Part shown: piece by piece, positions 8,001-16,480 of the stretch
Position numbering within the stretch: position 1 is the stretch's first letter
Layout: every line of letters begins with the position of its first letter
Source of the DNA: an uncultured Bacteroides sp.
GTDB lineage: Bacteria > Bacteroidota > Bacteroidia > Bacteroidales > UBA932
Assembly (NCBI GenBank): GCA_900546925.1
Contig: UREV01000022.1
Span: forward strand, 1-38,143
Direction of reading: 5' to 3'
Length of the DNA: 38,143 nt
Program-made: the position numbers and the translations under genes
The notes under the pieces: model-generated
The model's database searches: none
What the model was told of the DNA's origin: nothing
What the model saw: the letters and a program-made list of their open reading frames with translations, nothing else

Positions 8001-10586
8001 CCGGCCATGCTGAGCTTCTCGACTGACAAGAAGTCATACAAGGCAGGCGAAACTGCTACCGTTTATATCCCTGCAGCAGAAGGCGGACGCGCCCTCGTTT
8101 CCATCGAAAAGGGCGGCAGAGTGATGAAGAGCGAATGGGTACGAGTAAACGGCGAGACCCCATACAAGATAAAAATCAGCGGTGGCATGGCACCGAACTT
8201 CTATGTGCACATAACCCTCGTCCAGCCTTATGCAAATTCAGCTAACGACTTGCCGCTCAGGATGTACGGCGTGCAGCCTATCATGGTGGAAAACCCTGAT
8301 TCCCACTTGGAACCGGTCATTTCCATGCCTGACAAACTGCATCCGGAAGAGACGTTCACGATAACTGTCAGCGAGAAAAGCCGCAAAAAGATGACATATA
8401 CGTTGGCGATTGTGGATGAAGGCCTGCTGGACCTCACGGCATTCAGGACCCCGGACCCATGGAACTTCATGTTCCGCAGAGAAGCGCTAAGTGTCCGCAC
8501 GTGGGACGGTTACGATGAAATATTCGGTTCATCCGGAGGCGCATTGTCAGCCATGCTCAGCATCGGCGGTGACGAAGGACTGGTAAAAGGCGCGCGTAAA
8601 GAGAACAGGTTTAACCCTGTGGTGAAATTCCTCGGACCATTCACACTGAATTCCGGCTCACAGACGCACAAGATAAAACTTCCGATGTATGTCGGCAGCG
8701 TGAGGGTAATGGTAGTCGCCGGAAGTGACAACTCCTACGGGAACGCATCGAAGACTGTACCTGTCACCTCCCCTGTGATGATCCTCCCGACCTTGCCTCG
8801 CTTCGCCGGCTGCGGAGAGAATTTCACGCTTCCTGTCAATGTCTTCGTGATGGAAGAAGGAATCGGTAAGGTCAATGTATCAGTACGTTGCGAAGGAGCA
8901 TTGACCATAGACGGCGCCGCATCCGAGACTTTGACTTTCGAAAAGAAAGGCGACAAAATGGCACGTTTCGCTCTGAAATCTTCAGACAAAGGCGGCATGG
9001 CCAAAGTCACGGTATTTGCCGAAAGCGGCGGACATAAAATGACTGAAACTCTCAATATCGAGATACTTAACCGTGCCCCGAGAATCACATCAGCGGAAAG
9101 CGTACTGCTGAGCAGAAACGAAAGCAGAACGTTCCGCTTCCATCCGTTCAAGACGGAAGACGGAAACTGCGCATGGTTGGAAGCAAGTACTTATCCGTCA
9201 ATCGGTTGGAACTCCCTGTTCAGTTACATGAAGAATTACCAGTACACCTGTACCGAGCAGCTGTCCGCCAAAGGGCTGACCATATTATACTCGATGCCGA
9301 TGCTGTCCGAGGCCAATGCCGCTGAGGCGAAGAAGATGCTTCCTGAGATACTCACATCGCTGTATTCCAGACAGTTGTCCAACGGAGGATTCTCATATTG
9401 GCCAGGCAACACACATACTGACGAATGGGTAACTTCGATGGCAGGAGAACTTCTGGTCCAGGCAAAGGCGGAAGGTTTCGATGTCAACTCCGGTGTCATC
9501 AAGAACTGGCTGAGTTACCAGAAACAGTGCGTACGAAATTACCGCACGGCTAAAGTATACGAACTCAGCGACTTGACCCAGGCCTACAGACTATACACAA
9601 TGGCATTGGCCCGAAACGCAGACGAGGCGGCGATGAACAGAATGAAAGAAAGCGGCAACCTGTCATGGCAGGCGACAATGATGCTCGGATCGGCTTATGC
9701 GCTTTGCGGCAAGAAGTCGACGGCGACTGCGATGGCGGAGGCTCTGACCGGCGAAGAAGTCGGTATGACAAGCCCGAGAACCTATGGTACCGGCCTGAGA
9801 GACAAGGCAATAGCATTGGAAACTTTCGTACGTTCGGGAAATCTTCAGGGCGCATTCGCTTACGCCGTGATGATGGGCCAGAATGAAAATGAGGGGCTGA
9901 AGCCATGGTCGATGTCCACCCAAGAGTCCATGTTCATGTCCAAGGCCATGAGTCTGCTGTCGAAGGATGCCGATGCCGGAGCTGTTTCGATCGAGGTCAA
10001 TGATGGTGTGACAGGAGCGCGCAGCATTTCCGGTGAAAAACAGGTCAAAGCGGATCTGGAGACAACTGCCGGGACAGTGGAAGTGAAGAATAATGCTTCT
10101 GGTCCAGTTTATCTGCAGTTTATAACTGTTTCGCAGAATGCTCCGGGGGCTGTCGTAAACGCGAAGTCGTCAGGTATAAAATTGGATGTCAGATATTTGG
10201 GAGCTGACGGTTCTACAATATCGCCTGCATCGATACGCCAGGGAACATCATTCACCGCTTCCATAAAAGTCACGAATCTGAACCAGATGGACGATGTGTG
10301 GAACTTGGCGCTTACGGAAATGATTCCGTCGGGATGGGAAATCATGAATGAAAGAATGACCGGACAGGATGTCCCTTCATCCGGAAAATATGACTACCTG
10401 GATATCCGCGACGACCGTAACATATTCTATTTCAGCCTTCCTCGCGGAGAGAGCAAGGAGTTCAGAATAAAATTACGGGCGGCATACGAAGGTAAATTCA
10501 TACTGCCGTCCGTGACTTGCGAGGCTATGTACAACCCATCTGTTTCAGCATGCACCGCCTCAGGTTATGCTGAAGTGACCCGATAG
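5073..10586 (+). CDS. bacterial alpha-2-macroglobulin family lipoprotein
   Basis: A 1837-residue protease-trapping protein. It is thought to be lipid-anchored in the envelope, where a protease cleaves the bait region and is bound covalently by a thioester. The start at 5073 gives MDTKKIWRRF, a hydrophobic stretch and a lipobox-like INGC (Cys23); the upstream in-frame ATG at 4953 would bury this signal. Seen in order: N-terminal beta domains, the macroglobulin motif YVYGERGVWRPGDTLHL (about 615-630), the mid-protein A2M domain (LPMYVGSVRVMVVAGSD), and the thioester motif Cys1393-Thr-Glu-Gln1396. An alpha-helical thioester domain and C-terminal beta domains follow. In other bacteria the gene sits beside pbpC, which lies downstream here. 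Confidence 0.95.
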   Translation: MDTKKIWRRFAIIAISAWTINGCTNTPAVPDSSFAEYISGYTGGVLSGDDHIIIELESPVNDLQGTETEINKALTKLFRFSPSIEGSVQCANSRRIEFIPEKGSLKAGKTYTCRFLLGNIVETDKSHKEFEFSFRTAPKEARLESGGIRISATDRVNAVVTGKLTLSEGIDIDNPASLIDFKWSGEGGTFDVQETDRNTLTFTATGLKRGQAEEGLDISFKPGNTGFAKCEDLHIRIPAEGVFTVTDSRQNLADNRIDVIFSEPLHKGISTKGLVTLDGTDDNVRTAIFDNVLSIWYGNQEREALTLEISQYLRDIDGKSLGDNWIQTFRTGIPKPEVRFAEEGNILPDMENPIIPFVAENLKAVDISIIKIYPNNILSFLQENDMQGGSGIRRAGRMIYKTTMRLDNDPAKDLSKPNIFTVGVKGLFKKDPCAIYRMRLSFKQEYYLRNGSIDKTGELIRTGEGGLTEEENAVWDEPNPYYYDGNYDWSKYRWQDRDNPLTPSYYMDYNFPARNFMTSALALTAKYGDGSSLWAGVSDINSAEPVSGAEITVYNYQLQKIGEAKSQSDGMTEVKLKGKPFIVNAKKAGSEAYLKVNDGNEKSLSRFDTGGETLQKGLKAYVYGERGVWRPGDTLHLTMILHSDEKIPDSHPASIDVYTPQGQFFMRKTCYKATNGFYSFEIPTAPDSPTGLWNAYVKVGGAAFHKALRIESIMPNRLKVNVNFSQNTLRGGSQANVNVSSTWLTGMAASGLQSKVELTLKPGKPSFKGYEGYIFRDPASSFETFSTTLFEKRLDGNGKTSATVTLPKVPQAPGMLSANVLGTVMENGGDESYTALTLPYSPFSAYVGVQLPEGEGFMETGKTHDIPVALVDSEGRTVAGHSLEWRIFKLKWSWWWESRKEPLDSYINASAASAESSGTFVSGKGKMSISFSVNDEDWGRYLIYVKDLDSGHASGGIVYADMPSYRGRADRNDPSAPAMLSFSTDKKSYKAGETATVYIPAAEGGRALVSIEKGGRVMKSEWVRVNGETPYKIKISGGMAPNFYVHITLVQPYANSANDLPLRMYGVQPIMVENPDSHLEPVISMPDKLHPEETFTITVSEKSRKKMTYTLAIVDEGLLDLTAFRTPDPWNFMFRREALSVRTWDGYDEIFGSSGGALSAMLSIGGDEGLVKGARKENRFNPVVKFLGPFTLNSGSQTHKIKLPMYVGSVRVMVVAGSDNSYGNASKTVPVTSPVMILPTLPRFAGCGENFTLPVNVFVMEEGIGKVNVSVRCEGALTIDGAASETLTFEKKGDKMARFALKSSDKGGMAKVTVFAESGGHKMTETLNIEILNRAPRITSAESVLLSRNESRTFRFHPFKTEDGNCAWLEASTYPSIGWNSLFSYMKNYQYTCTEQLSAKGLTILYSMPMLSEANAAEAKKMLPEILTSLYSRQLSNGGFSYWPGNTHTDEWVTSMAGELLVQAKAEGFDVNSGVIKNWLSYQKQCVRNYRTAKVYELSDLTQAYRLYTMALARNADEAAMNRMKESGNLSWQATMMLGSAYALCGKKSTATAMAEALTGEEVGMTSPRTYGTGLRDKAIALETFVRSGNLQGAFAYAVMMGQNENEGLKPWSMSTQESMFMSKAMSLLSKDADAGAVSIEVNDGVTGARSISGEKQVKADLETTAGTVEVKNNASGPVYLQFITVSQNAPGAVVNAKSSGIKLDVRYLGADGSTISPASIRQGTSFTASIKVTNLNQMDDVWNLALTEMIPSGWEIMNERMTGQDVPSSGKYDYLDIRDDRNIFYFSLPRGESKEFRIKLRAAYEGKFILPSVTCEAMYNPSVSACTASGYAEVTR

Positions 10587-10597
10587 TGCTGTAAAGG

Positions 10598-12190
10598 TTA
10601 CTTGATGTCTTTCTTGTAGAACTCCGCAAAGTTCCAACCTGCTGCCTGATAAATCGGTATCAGTGAGGACTGGAGACGCTGAAGAAAGTCCTGATAACCA
10701 GAAAGACTTGCCGGGGTAGACCAAGCCACTTCGGCAAGTGCAGCCATCCGCGGCAGATTCATGAAATATACCCTGTCCATGGAAGAGATATGCTCGGTCC
10801 ATGTATTGCACTGGACACCAAGCACGTGCGATGCACTGGCATCATCCATTCCTCCGATAGGGTTATAGCTCCATACTTTCTCCAAAGGGATGTTGCGCTT
10901 ATGTGCAAATAGTTCTCCCTCTCTGGTATCGGTCTGATAGCAGTCGAAATAGCAATGATACTTGTCAGTCATTATAACATCGTTGCCCAAGCCTGCCGCT
11001 TTCTGGCCGCCTACACTGCCTTTCAGCCATGACATAACCACACATTTTGTGGAAACGCCGCCTTCGAGGACCTCGTCCCAACCGATGATACGTTTGCCCT
11101 TGGTCGCAAGGTAATTTTCTACTTTAGTGGTGATCCAGCTCTGCAATTGCGCTTCTTCCGTCATGCCTTCCTTTTTCATAAGAGCCTGACAATCCGGACA
11201 TTCCGACCATTTCTTACGAGGAGTTTCATCACCTCCGATGTGGATAAGTTCTCCAGGGAAAAGCTGGCAGACCTCATCCAGTACATCCCTTATGAACTGC
11301 CAAGTGGTTTCTTTTCCGATACACATGACATCTTCAGAAATGCCCCACTTTACACGTACCTTATATGGCCCGCCGGTACAGCCGAGCCACGGATAGCTGG
11401 CCAGAGCTGCGACACTATGTCCCGGAATCTCTATCTCAGGAATCGTAACGATATGCCTGTCCTGGGCATACTTCACGATTTCCCTGATATCATCCTGTGT
11501 ATAGAATCCGCCATAAGGCTTGTCTACAAAAGAATCACATTGTTCGCCGGAATAGTTCGTCATGTATGTACTTTCTCTGACAGAACCGATTTCAGTCAAG
11601 CGAGGATACTTCTTAATTTCGATTCTCCAGCCCTGATCCTCAGTCAGATGCCAGTGGAATCTGTTCAACTTATGCACAGCCATCATGTCGATGAAGGACT
11701 TCACATCCTCCACTGAAAAGAAATGACGGCAGCAATCCAGCATCGCACCACGATAGCTGAAGCGCGGCTCATCCCTAATAACCATCTGACGGTCAACGCC
11801 CTGGGAAAGTAGTTGGGTCAATGTCTGTAGACCACACCAGAGGGCATCTTCGTCCGCAGCCTGGATCCTGATATCACGTTTTCCTACCTCTATAATATAT
11901 TCACCCTCGCCTTTAATCTTCTTGGAAATGGAAAGTTTCACTGTAGAATTTCTTCCACCTTTTTTAAGTGCAACACCTTTAGTCTTAAGGATTTTCGAAG
12001 AAAGTTCGATATATGTGTCCACCATCTTTCCGTCACGGAAATCAGAAATGGTAACTTCAGAAGGGAGGGTGAACTTGCCGGAGTATTCGTGAATTTCTAC
12101 CGGTTCAGGTACTATTTTCACAGAGGCCGATGCCACTACTGAAATGAGCATGAGCAATACGGCAAGAAGTGTTTTTCCTTTTTTCATCAT
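10598..12190 (-). CDS. secreted beta-N-acetylhexosaminidase, GH20
   Basis: A 530-residue glycoside hydrolase of family 20 that removes terminal GlcNAc/GalNAc by substrate-assisted catalysis. A signal peptide (MMKKGKTLLAVLLMLISVVASAS) is followed by the GH20 N-terminal alpha/beta domain (to about residue 140). The TIM barrel follows, with RFHWHLTEDQGWRIEI and the catalytic pair in HIGGDE (Asp321-Glu322). Start at 12190 is chosen because an upstream ATG at 12214 sits almost at the predicted transcription start and would spoil the signal peptide. It ends 11 bases from the convergent alpha-2-macroglobulin gene and is divergent from pbpC. Substrates could be host glycans or peptidoglycan fragments. 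Confidence 0.94.
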   Translation of the reverse strand: MMKKGKTLLAVLLMLISVVASASVKIVPEPVEIHEYSGKFTLPSEVTISDFRDGKMVDTYIELSSKILKTKGVALKKGGRNSTVKLSISKKIKGEGEYIIEVGKRDIRIQAADEDALWCGLQTLTQLLSQGVDRQMVIRDEPRFSYRGAMLDCCRHFFSVEDVKSFIDMMAVHKLNRFHWHLTEDQGWRIEIKKYPRLTEIGSVRESTYMTNYSGEQCDSFVDKPYGGFYTQDDIREIVKYAQDRHIVTIPEIEIPGHSVAALASYPWLGCTGGPYKVRVKWGISEDVMCIGKETTWQFIRDVLDEVCQLFPGELIHIGGDETPRKKWSECPDCQALMKKEGMTEEAQLQSWITTKVENYLATKGKRIIGWDEVLEGGVSTKCVVMSWLKGSVGGQKAAGLGNDVIMTDKYHCYFDCYQTDTREGELFAHKRNIPLEKVWSYNPIGGMDDASASHVLGVQCNTWTEHISSMDRVYFMNLPRMAALAEVAWSTPASLSGYQDFLQRLQSSLIPIYQAAGWNFAEFYKKDIK

Positions 12191-12222
12191 CAAAAACGTG
12201 GTTATGTTAAACAATTAAATAA

Positions 12223-12230
12223 CAAAGTTA
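12223..12230 (-). promoter_or_regulatory. -7 box for the GH20 gene
   Basis: TAACTTTG on the minus strand matches TAnnTTTG; no clear -33 TTTG is present at the usual distance. The predicted transcript would start at about 12217, which favours translation from 12190. Confidence 0.55.
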
Positions 12231-12268
12231 CGACATACTTCGACAGAATAAAAATCATTTACTTTTTA

Positions 12269-12276
12269 TATTTTTG
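12269..12276 (+). promoter_or_regulatory. -7 box for pbpC
   Basis: TATTTTTG matches TAnnTTTG and lies 25 bases before the pbpC ATG. The -33 region is not conserved. It faces away from the GH20 promoter across the same short intergenic gap. Confidence 0.5.
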
Positions 12277-12300
12277 TATTTCGCATACAAATGAACGATT

Positions 12301-14571
12301 ATGGGGAAAAGAAGAATAAAAAAATGGCAGGCGCTGGCGATAGCATTGTCGTCGGCACTTCTGCTATGGTATTTGTTCTGCCTTCCACGTAATCTGTTTC
12401 CGGATGCGGAATACTCCACGGTCGTAACCGATTGCAACGGAGAACTTTTGGGCGCAAGAATCGCCAAAGACGGACAGTGGAGATTCCGTATGGAAAAGGA
12501 TGATGCCGGACGGGAAAAATATTACACTGCCCTTATAGAGTTCGAAGACCGCTGGTTCAGATGGCATCCTGGAGTGAATCCGGTATCCATTTGCAACGCA
12601 TTGATTTCCAACATTAAAGCCGGACACATAGTAAGTGGAGGAAGCACTATTTCGATGCAGGTCATCCGCATGTCCAGAAACAGGGAGCGTTCATTAAAGC
12701 AGAAATTGGTCGAGGCGATTTTGGCCACAAGGTTAGAACTGAGATATTCCAAAGATGAAATCTTACGACTCTATGCAGGAAACGCCCCGTTCGGAGGAAA
12801 CGTCATCGGACTGGATGCGGCAGCATGGAGATATTTCGGCAGACCTGCCGATGAGCTGTCATGGAGTGAGGCGGCCACGTTGGCGGTACTGCCCAACTCT
12901 CCGTCGAATATCAGGGTGGAAAAGAACCGCGACAGGCTCAGGGCGAAGCGCAACAGACTGCTGTCCAAACTGTTGAAACGCGGGCATATCAGTCAGAACG
13001 AGTATATGGATGCGTGTGAGGAACCTCTGCCTGACAAACCGGAGTCACTCCCGTCTTATTCATCACAACTTACTGATGACCTGGCCAACAACCAATATTG
13101 CAACGGATTGAATTTCAACGTCATCCTCTCCATAAACGGGGACGCGGCGAAGGCTGGAGACAAAACCGCGGGCAAAACCATACACACCAGCATTGACCTG
13201 AACCTTCAGCGGAAGCTGGAAGAAATTCTGCAGCGAAGGAGCGGCGAACTCGCGTTGGAGGGGATTCAGGACATGGCGGCGGTGGTGATGGAGGTCGAGT
13301 CCGGTCGGGTACTCGCCTATTGCGGAAATGCGGGTCCCGAAAGGAAAAGGGGTGGGGTCAATGTGAATGTGGCCAGGTCGCCGCGCAGTTCGGGAAGCAT
13401 TCTCAAGCCGTTTCTCTATTGCGACGCTCTTTCTGACGGAATCATCCTCCCCTATTCGCTCGTGGCCGATACGCCTGTGAATATAAATGGCTTTGCTCCA
13501 CAGAATTACAACAGGGAATATGAAGGCGCCGTCCCTGCTGCAGATGCATTGACCAGGTCACTGAACGTGCCTTGTGTGCATATTCTGAAGGATTATGGGG
13601 TGGCGAGATTTCTGGACGGTCTGAAGGAACGTGGGCTTACGACATTCCGTCGCAGTGCGGATGATTATGGGCTTTCACTGATTCTCGGAGGGGGAGAGTG
13701 CAGGCTGGATGAGGTGACGGCTGCTTATGCGGCTATGGCGAGGGCGTGCGTTCATGGCGAGGGTGATGCCACAGCTTTATATTATACGCTCGATGCACTG
13801 AAAGATGTAAATCGTCCGGATGAAATCGATTGGCACTTAATACGTTCCGTGAAGAAGGTAGCCTGGAAGACCGGCACAAGTTACGGTTACAGGGATGCCT
13901 GGGCGGTCGGTGTCACACCTTCTTATGCGGTGGGCGTTTGGGCTGGCAATGCATCGGGAGCAGGTGCTCAGGGGCTTGTCGGAGCGAGGACTGCCGGACC
14001 TGTAATGTTCGAGATTTTCAACATGTTGCCGAGTAGTTCTGCGGAGTGGTTTCCTGAGGCGGAAGATGGAGTCCGAGCTGAGGTCTGTAAAAAATCCGGG
14101 TTCTTGGCAGGGCCTTATTGTACTGAAAAAGACACGGTTACACTTCCTGAGGCTGCTCTGCACAGCAGGATTTGTCCTTATCATTATCGGGAAAATGGAG
14201 AGGATGTGTTCAGGCTGACACCTGCCATGGAATGGTTCTATAGGAGAAAACATCCTGAATATGAGGCTTTTGCAGGATACGGAAAGAATGAGTCGTCGGG
14301 ATTTTCTGATTCCCCTATGGAGTTTATTTATCCTGAAAACGGAAGCGTGATTTCTCTGCCGAAACAGCTGGACGGGTCTCTCGGGGAAATGGTCCTGAAT
14401 CTTGCCCACCATGACAGGAACGCTACGGTTTATTGGCATCTGGACCGGGAATATATCGGCGAGACGAGGTTTATACACCAAAAAAGAGTGCTCCCCGCTA
14501 AAGGAAAGCACTCTATAACTGTAACGGATAATCATGGTGACAGTATCACTGTCAGCATCACGGTCATCTAG
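12301..14571 (+). CDS. pbpC: penicillin-binding protein 1C (bifunctional glycosyltransferase/transpeptidase)
   Basis: A 756-residue class A penicillin-binding protein of the 1C type, which polymerises and cross-links peptidoglycan at the outer face of the inner membrane. One N-terminal membrane helix spans residues 10-28. The GT51 domain follows, with FEDRWFRWHPG (Glu82) and GGSTISMQ (113-120). The transpeptidase domain has Ser366-Ile-Leu-Lys369, Ser420-Leu-Asn422 and Lys523-Thr-Gly-Thr526. The C-terminal ~120 residues match the PBP1C-specific beta domain position. Start MGKRRIKKW puts basic residues before the helix. In enterobacteria pbpC adjoins the alpha-2-macroglobulin gene yfhM; here a GH20 gene on the other strand intervenes. 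Confidence 0.96.
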   Translation: MGKRRIKKWQALAIALSSALLLWYLFCLPRNLFPDAEYSTVVTDCNGELLGARIAKDGQWRFRMEKDDAGREKYYTALIEFEDRWFRWHPGVNPVSICNALISNIKAGHIVSGGSTISMQVIRMSRNRERSLKQKLVEAILATRLELRYSKDEILRLYAGNAPFGGNVIGLDAAAWRYFGRPADELSWSEAATLAVLPNSPSNIRVEKNRDRLRAKRNRLLSKLLKRGHISQNEYMDACEEPLPDKPESLPSYSSQLTDDLANNQYCNGLNFNVILSINGDAAKAGDKTAGKTIHTSIDLNLQRKLEEILQRRSGELALEGIQDMAAVVMEVESGRVLAYCGNAGPERKRGGVNVNVARSPRSSGSILKPFLYCDALSDGIILPYSLVADTPVNINGFAPQNYNREYEGAVPAADALTRSLNVPCVHILKDYGVARFLDGLKERGLTTFRRSADDYGLSLILGGGECRLDEVTAAYAAMARACVHGEGDATALYYTLDALKDVNRPDEIDWHLIRSVKKVAWKTGTSYGYRDAWAVGVTPSYAVGVWAGNASGAGAQGLVGARTAGPVMFEIFNMLPSSSAEWFPEAEDGVRAEVCKKSGFLAGPYCTEKDTVTLPEAALHSRICPYHYRENGEDVFRLTPAMEWFYRRKHPEYEAFAGYGKNESSGFSDSPMEFIYPENGSVISLPKQLDGSLGEMVLNLAHHDRNATVYWHLDREYIGETRFIHQKRVLPAKGKHSITVTDNHGDSITVSITVI

Positions 14572-14595
14572 CTCAAGTTTCGCAAGTTGATAGGA

Positions 14596-16029
14596 TTATT
14601 TTACATTGACCTCGACCTTCTTGTGGGAAAGACGGCTCTTTTCTGCGCGGAATCCCATCACATGGCTCTCGATGGATGCGTCGATATCGCTTGTCAGCTT
14701 GCTTCCATCCTGCCAAGAAACGGCCTCCACGAAATCACATACCAGCGCCATATCTCCGCCGCCGTGTCCTGAGCCTTTGTACTCAGGGATGTCGGCCATC
14801 TTCTTGTCCCACACGATCTTCCTGTTGCTGCGGAATTCATAGAGAGTGAAAGTAGAACCGTCGCCCTCGATGTATCCTGTAGTACCCATGACACGTGTCC
14901 TGCGGCCTCCATAAGGTGTAAATGCTTCCATGGAGAAGGCTGCTGTAGTTCCGTCTTCGAATACCATTTCACTTACGAAATGATCCGGCTGGTTGTTGTC
15001 GCAATGGTATACGCAACGTCCCCAAACATTGTTCGGATCGGAAATCTTGCGCATAATTTCAGCTTCATCCTTATTATTTTTCAGGTCGAACACGCCGAGA
15101 TGTGCTTTTCTCTTCACGTAAATGTCGATGGCTGAGAACGGACATGTGCTCTCATGAGGACAGCCGTCGGTACAACGCATCGGAGCACCCGCAGGTGCAT
15201 TCTCCGGCTTGAACCAGGTCAATGAACCGTCAGCGACGATGGTCTTGCAATGTTTGCCTACGAACCAACGGAGGATGTCCAGGTCGTGGCAGCTCTTCGC
15301 GAGGATGATAGGGGTAGTTTCCTTGGAATCTCTCCAGTTTCCTCTTACATAAGAATGTGCCATGTGACGGCACTCGATAGGCTCCATGTGCTGGATACTG
15401 ATGAGTTTGCCGATCATTCCGGTATGGATGGCCTGATACATCGCCCTGAAATATGGGCTATAGCGGAGCACATGGCAGACTGCTACGATGTGTCCGTATT
15501 TGTGAGCCTGCTTGGCGATATCTGTACACTCTTTTTCACTCTGGGCCACAGGTTTCTCAAGAAGGACATCATATCCCCACTCAAGAGCCTTCATACATGG
15601 TCCATAGTGGGTATCATCAGGTGTCGCGATGACTACTGCGTCAGCGAATTTAGGAACGGTAAAGACTTCACTCCAGTCACCGAAACGATGCTCCTCAGGC
15701 ACATTGAACTTGTCTCCTGTAGCATTCTTTCTCGATTCGCGGATATCGGACACGCCGACAATCTGCATGCACTTAGGATATTTCTTCGCGTAATTGGAAT
15801 AAGTACGTCCCCTGTTGCCGGCTCCGATGATGATAACCTTTACAGGACCATTCTTGACATTTGCTTTCAATCCCTTGACAGGGAAATCCACTTCCACATC
15901 TGTAGTCGCTGAACTGCCGGCAGATACGCCCAAAGCTTTGTCTGCTGCCTTGACTGTTTCCCCAGGTCCGAGGATTGTGGCCCCGGCTGTCAGTACGCCG
16001 AGACTCTTGAGAAAGTCTTTTCGATTCAT
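14596..16029 (-). CDS. Gfo/Idh/MocA family oxidoreductase with Tat-like leader
   Basis: A 477-residue NAD(P)-dependent dehydrogenase-like protein, probably acting on a sugar or sugar derivative. The leader MNRKDFLKSLGVLTAGATIL resembles a Tat signal, with RK replacing RR and the FLK that usually follows. A Rossmann motif IIIGAGNRGR (Gly69, Gly71, Gly74) and the family's catalytic-site Glu158-Lys-Pro160 follow. Cys286, 290, 296, 339 and 343 form two close groups (CTDGCPHESTCPF and CVYHC), suggesting a structural metal site. Some relatives with a similar leader are GH109 glycosidases that use NAD, so hydrolysis is an alternative. It is convergent with pbpC, 24 bases apart. Confidence 0.88.
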   Translation of the reverse strand: MNRKDFLKSLGVLTAGATILGPGETVKAADKALGVSAGSSATTDVEVDFPVKGLKANVKNGPVKVIIIGAGNRGRTYSNYAKKYPKCMQIVGVSDIRESRKNATGDKFNVPEEHRFGDWSEVFTVPKFADAVVIATPDDTHYGPCMKALEWGYDVLLEKPVAQSEKECTDIAKQAHKYGHIVAVCHVLRYSPYFRAMYQAIHTGMIGKLISIQHMEPIECRHMAHSYVRGNWRDSKETTPIILAKSCHDLDILRWFVGKHCKTIVADGSLTWFKPENAPAGAPMRCTDGCPHESTCPFSAIDIYVKRKAHLGVFDLKNNKDEAEIMRKISDPNNVWGRCVYHCDNNQPDHFVSEMVFEDGTTAAFSMEAFTPYGGRRTRVMGTTGYIEGDGSTFTLYEFRSNRKIVWDKKMADIPEYKGSGHGGGDMALVCDFVEAVSWQDGSKLTSDIDASIESHVMGFRAEKSRLSHKKVEVNVK

Positions 16030-16129
16030 GAATAGAGAAATTATGTGTTTCTTACTTAATCACGCTAATTTAATAGTTTTTTGCGGACTTTCGAGACGAA
16101 ACACATATTTTTTCATCCCAAAACGACAA

Positions 16130-16163
16130 GAGGAGTGACTAAAACTGAATTTAGTCACTCCTC
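16130..16163 (-). terminator. hairpin terminator after tRNA-Arg
   Basis: A perfect 14-base-pair stem (16130-16143 with 16150-16163, six-base loop) lies just past the tRNA 3' end. It is followed on the minus strand by TTGTCGTTTT. It closes the yceD-rpmF-tRNA-Arg unit. Confidence 0.85.
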
Positions 16164-16167
16164 CGGG

Positions 16168-16239
16168 TAGCCCCGACAGGAATCGAACCTGTATTTAAAG
16201 TTTAGGAAACTTCCGTTCTATCCGTTGAACTACAGGGCC
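16168..16239 (-). tRNA. tRNA-Arg (anticodon CCT)
   Basis: A 72-base tRNA folds with acceptor GGCCCTG/CGGGGCT, D stem GTTC/GAAC, anticodon arm GAAGT-TTCCTAA-ACTTT and T arm ending with GGTTCGATTCC. The anticodon CCT reads AGG, arginine. CCA is not encoded. It lies 18 bases after rpmF and is followed by a strong hairpin, so it is probably processed from the rpmF transcript. Confidence 0.95.
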
Positions 16240-16257
16240 ATTATGAGTAAAGGTGGC

Positions 16258-16443
16258 TTATTCAGCTACCTTCTTCTCAATAATCTGACGGCCTCTGTAG
16301 AAGCCACACTCAGGACATACTCTGTGATACATTACTGTAGCACCGCAATTAGGGCAAGTTGCGAGAGTAGGAACAGCTGCGAAGTCGTGTGTTCTTCTCT
16401 TGTCCCTTCTTTGCTTTGAAAGTTTGTGTTTCGGATGTGCCAT
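16258..16443 (-). CDS. rpmF: 50S ribosomal protein L32
   Basis: A 61-residue large-subunit protein. It begins MAHPKHKLSKQRRDKRRTH, as the family does, and has a zinc-ribbon of the four-cysteine form, CPNC and CPEC, at about residues 30-46. Length is normal. It lies 37 bases downstream of yceD, the conserved yceD-rpmF pairing seen across bacteria, and upstream of tRNA-Arg. Confidence 0.98.
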   Translation of the reverse strand: MAHPKHKLSKQRRDKRRTHDFAAVPTLATCPNCGATVMYHRVCPECGFYRGRQIIEKKVAE

Positions 16444-16480
16444 TGTTATATTACTTTTAAAATTTATTCACTCCTGTGCT

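Noticed and set aside
11147..11716. Plus-strand open frame inside the GH20 gene
   Set aside because: Antisense shadow of a gene with clear catalytic motifs; no independent evidence.
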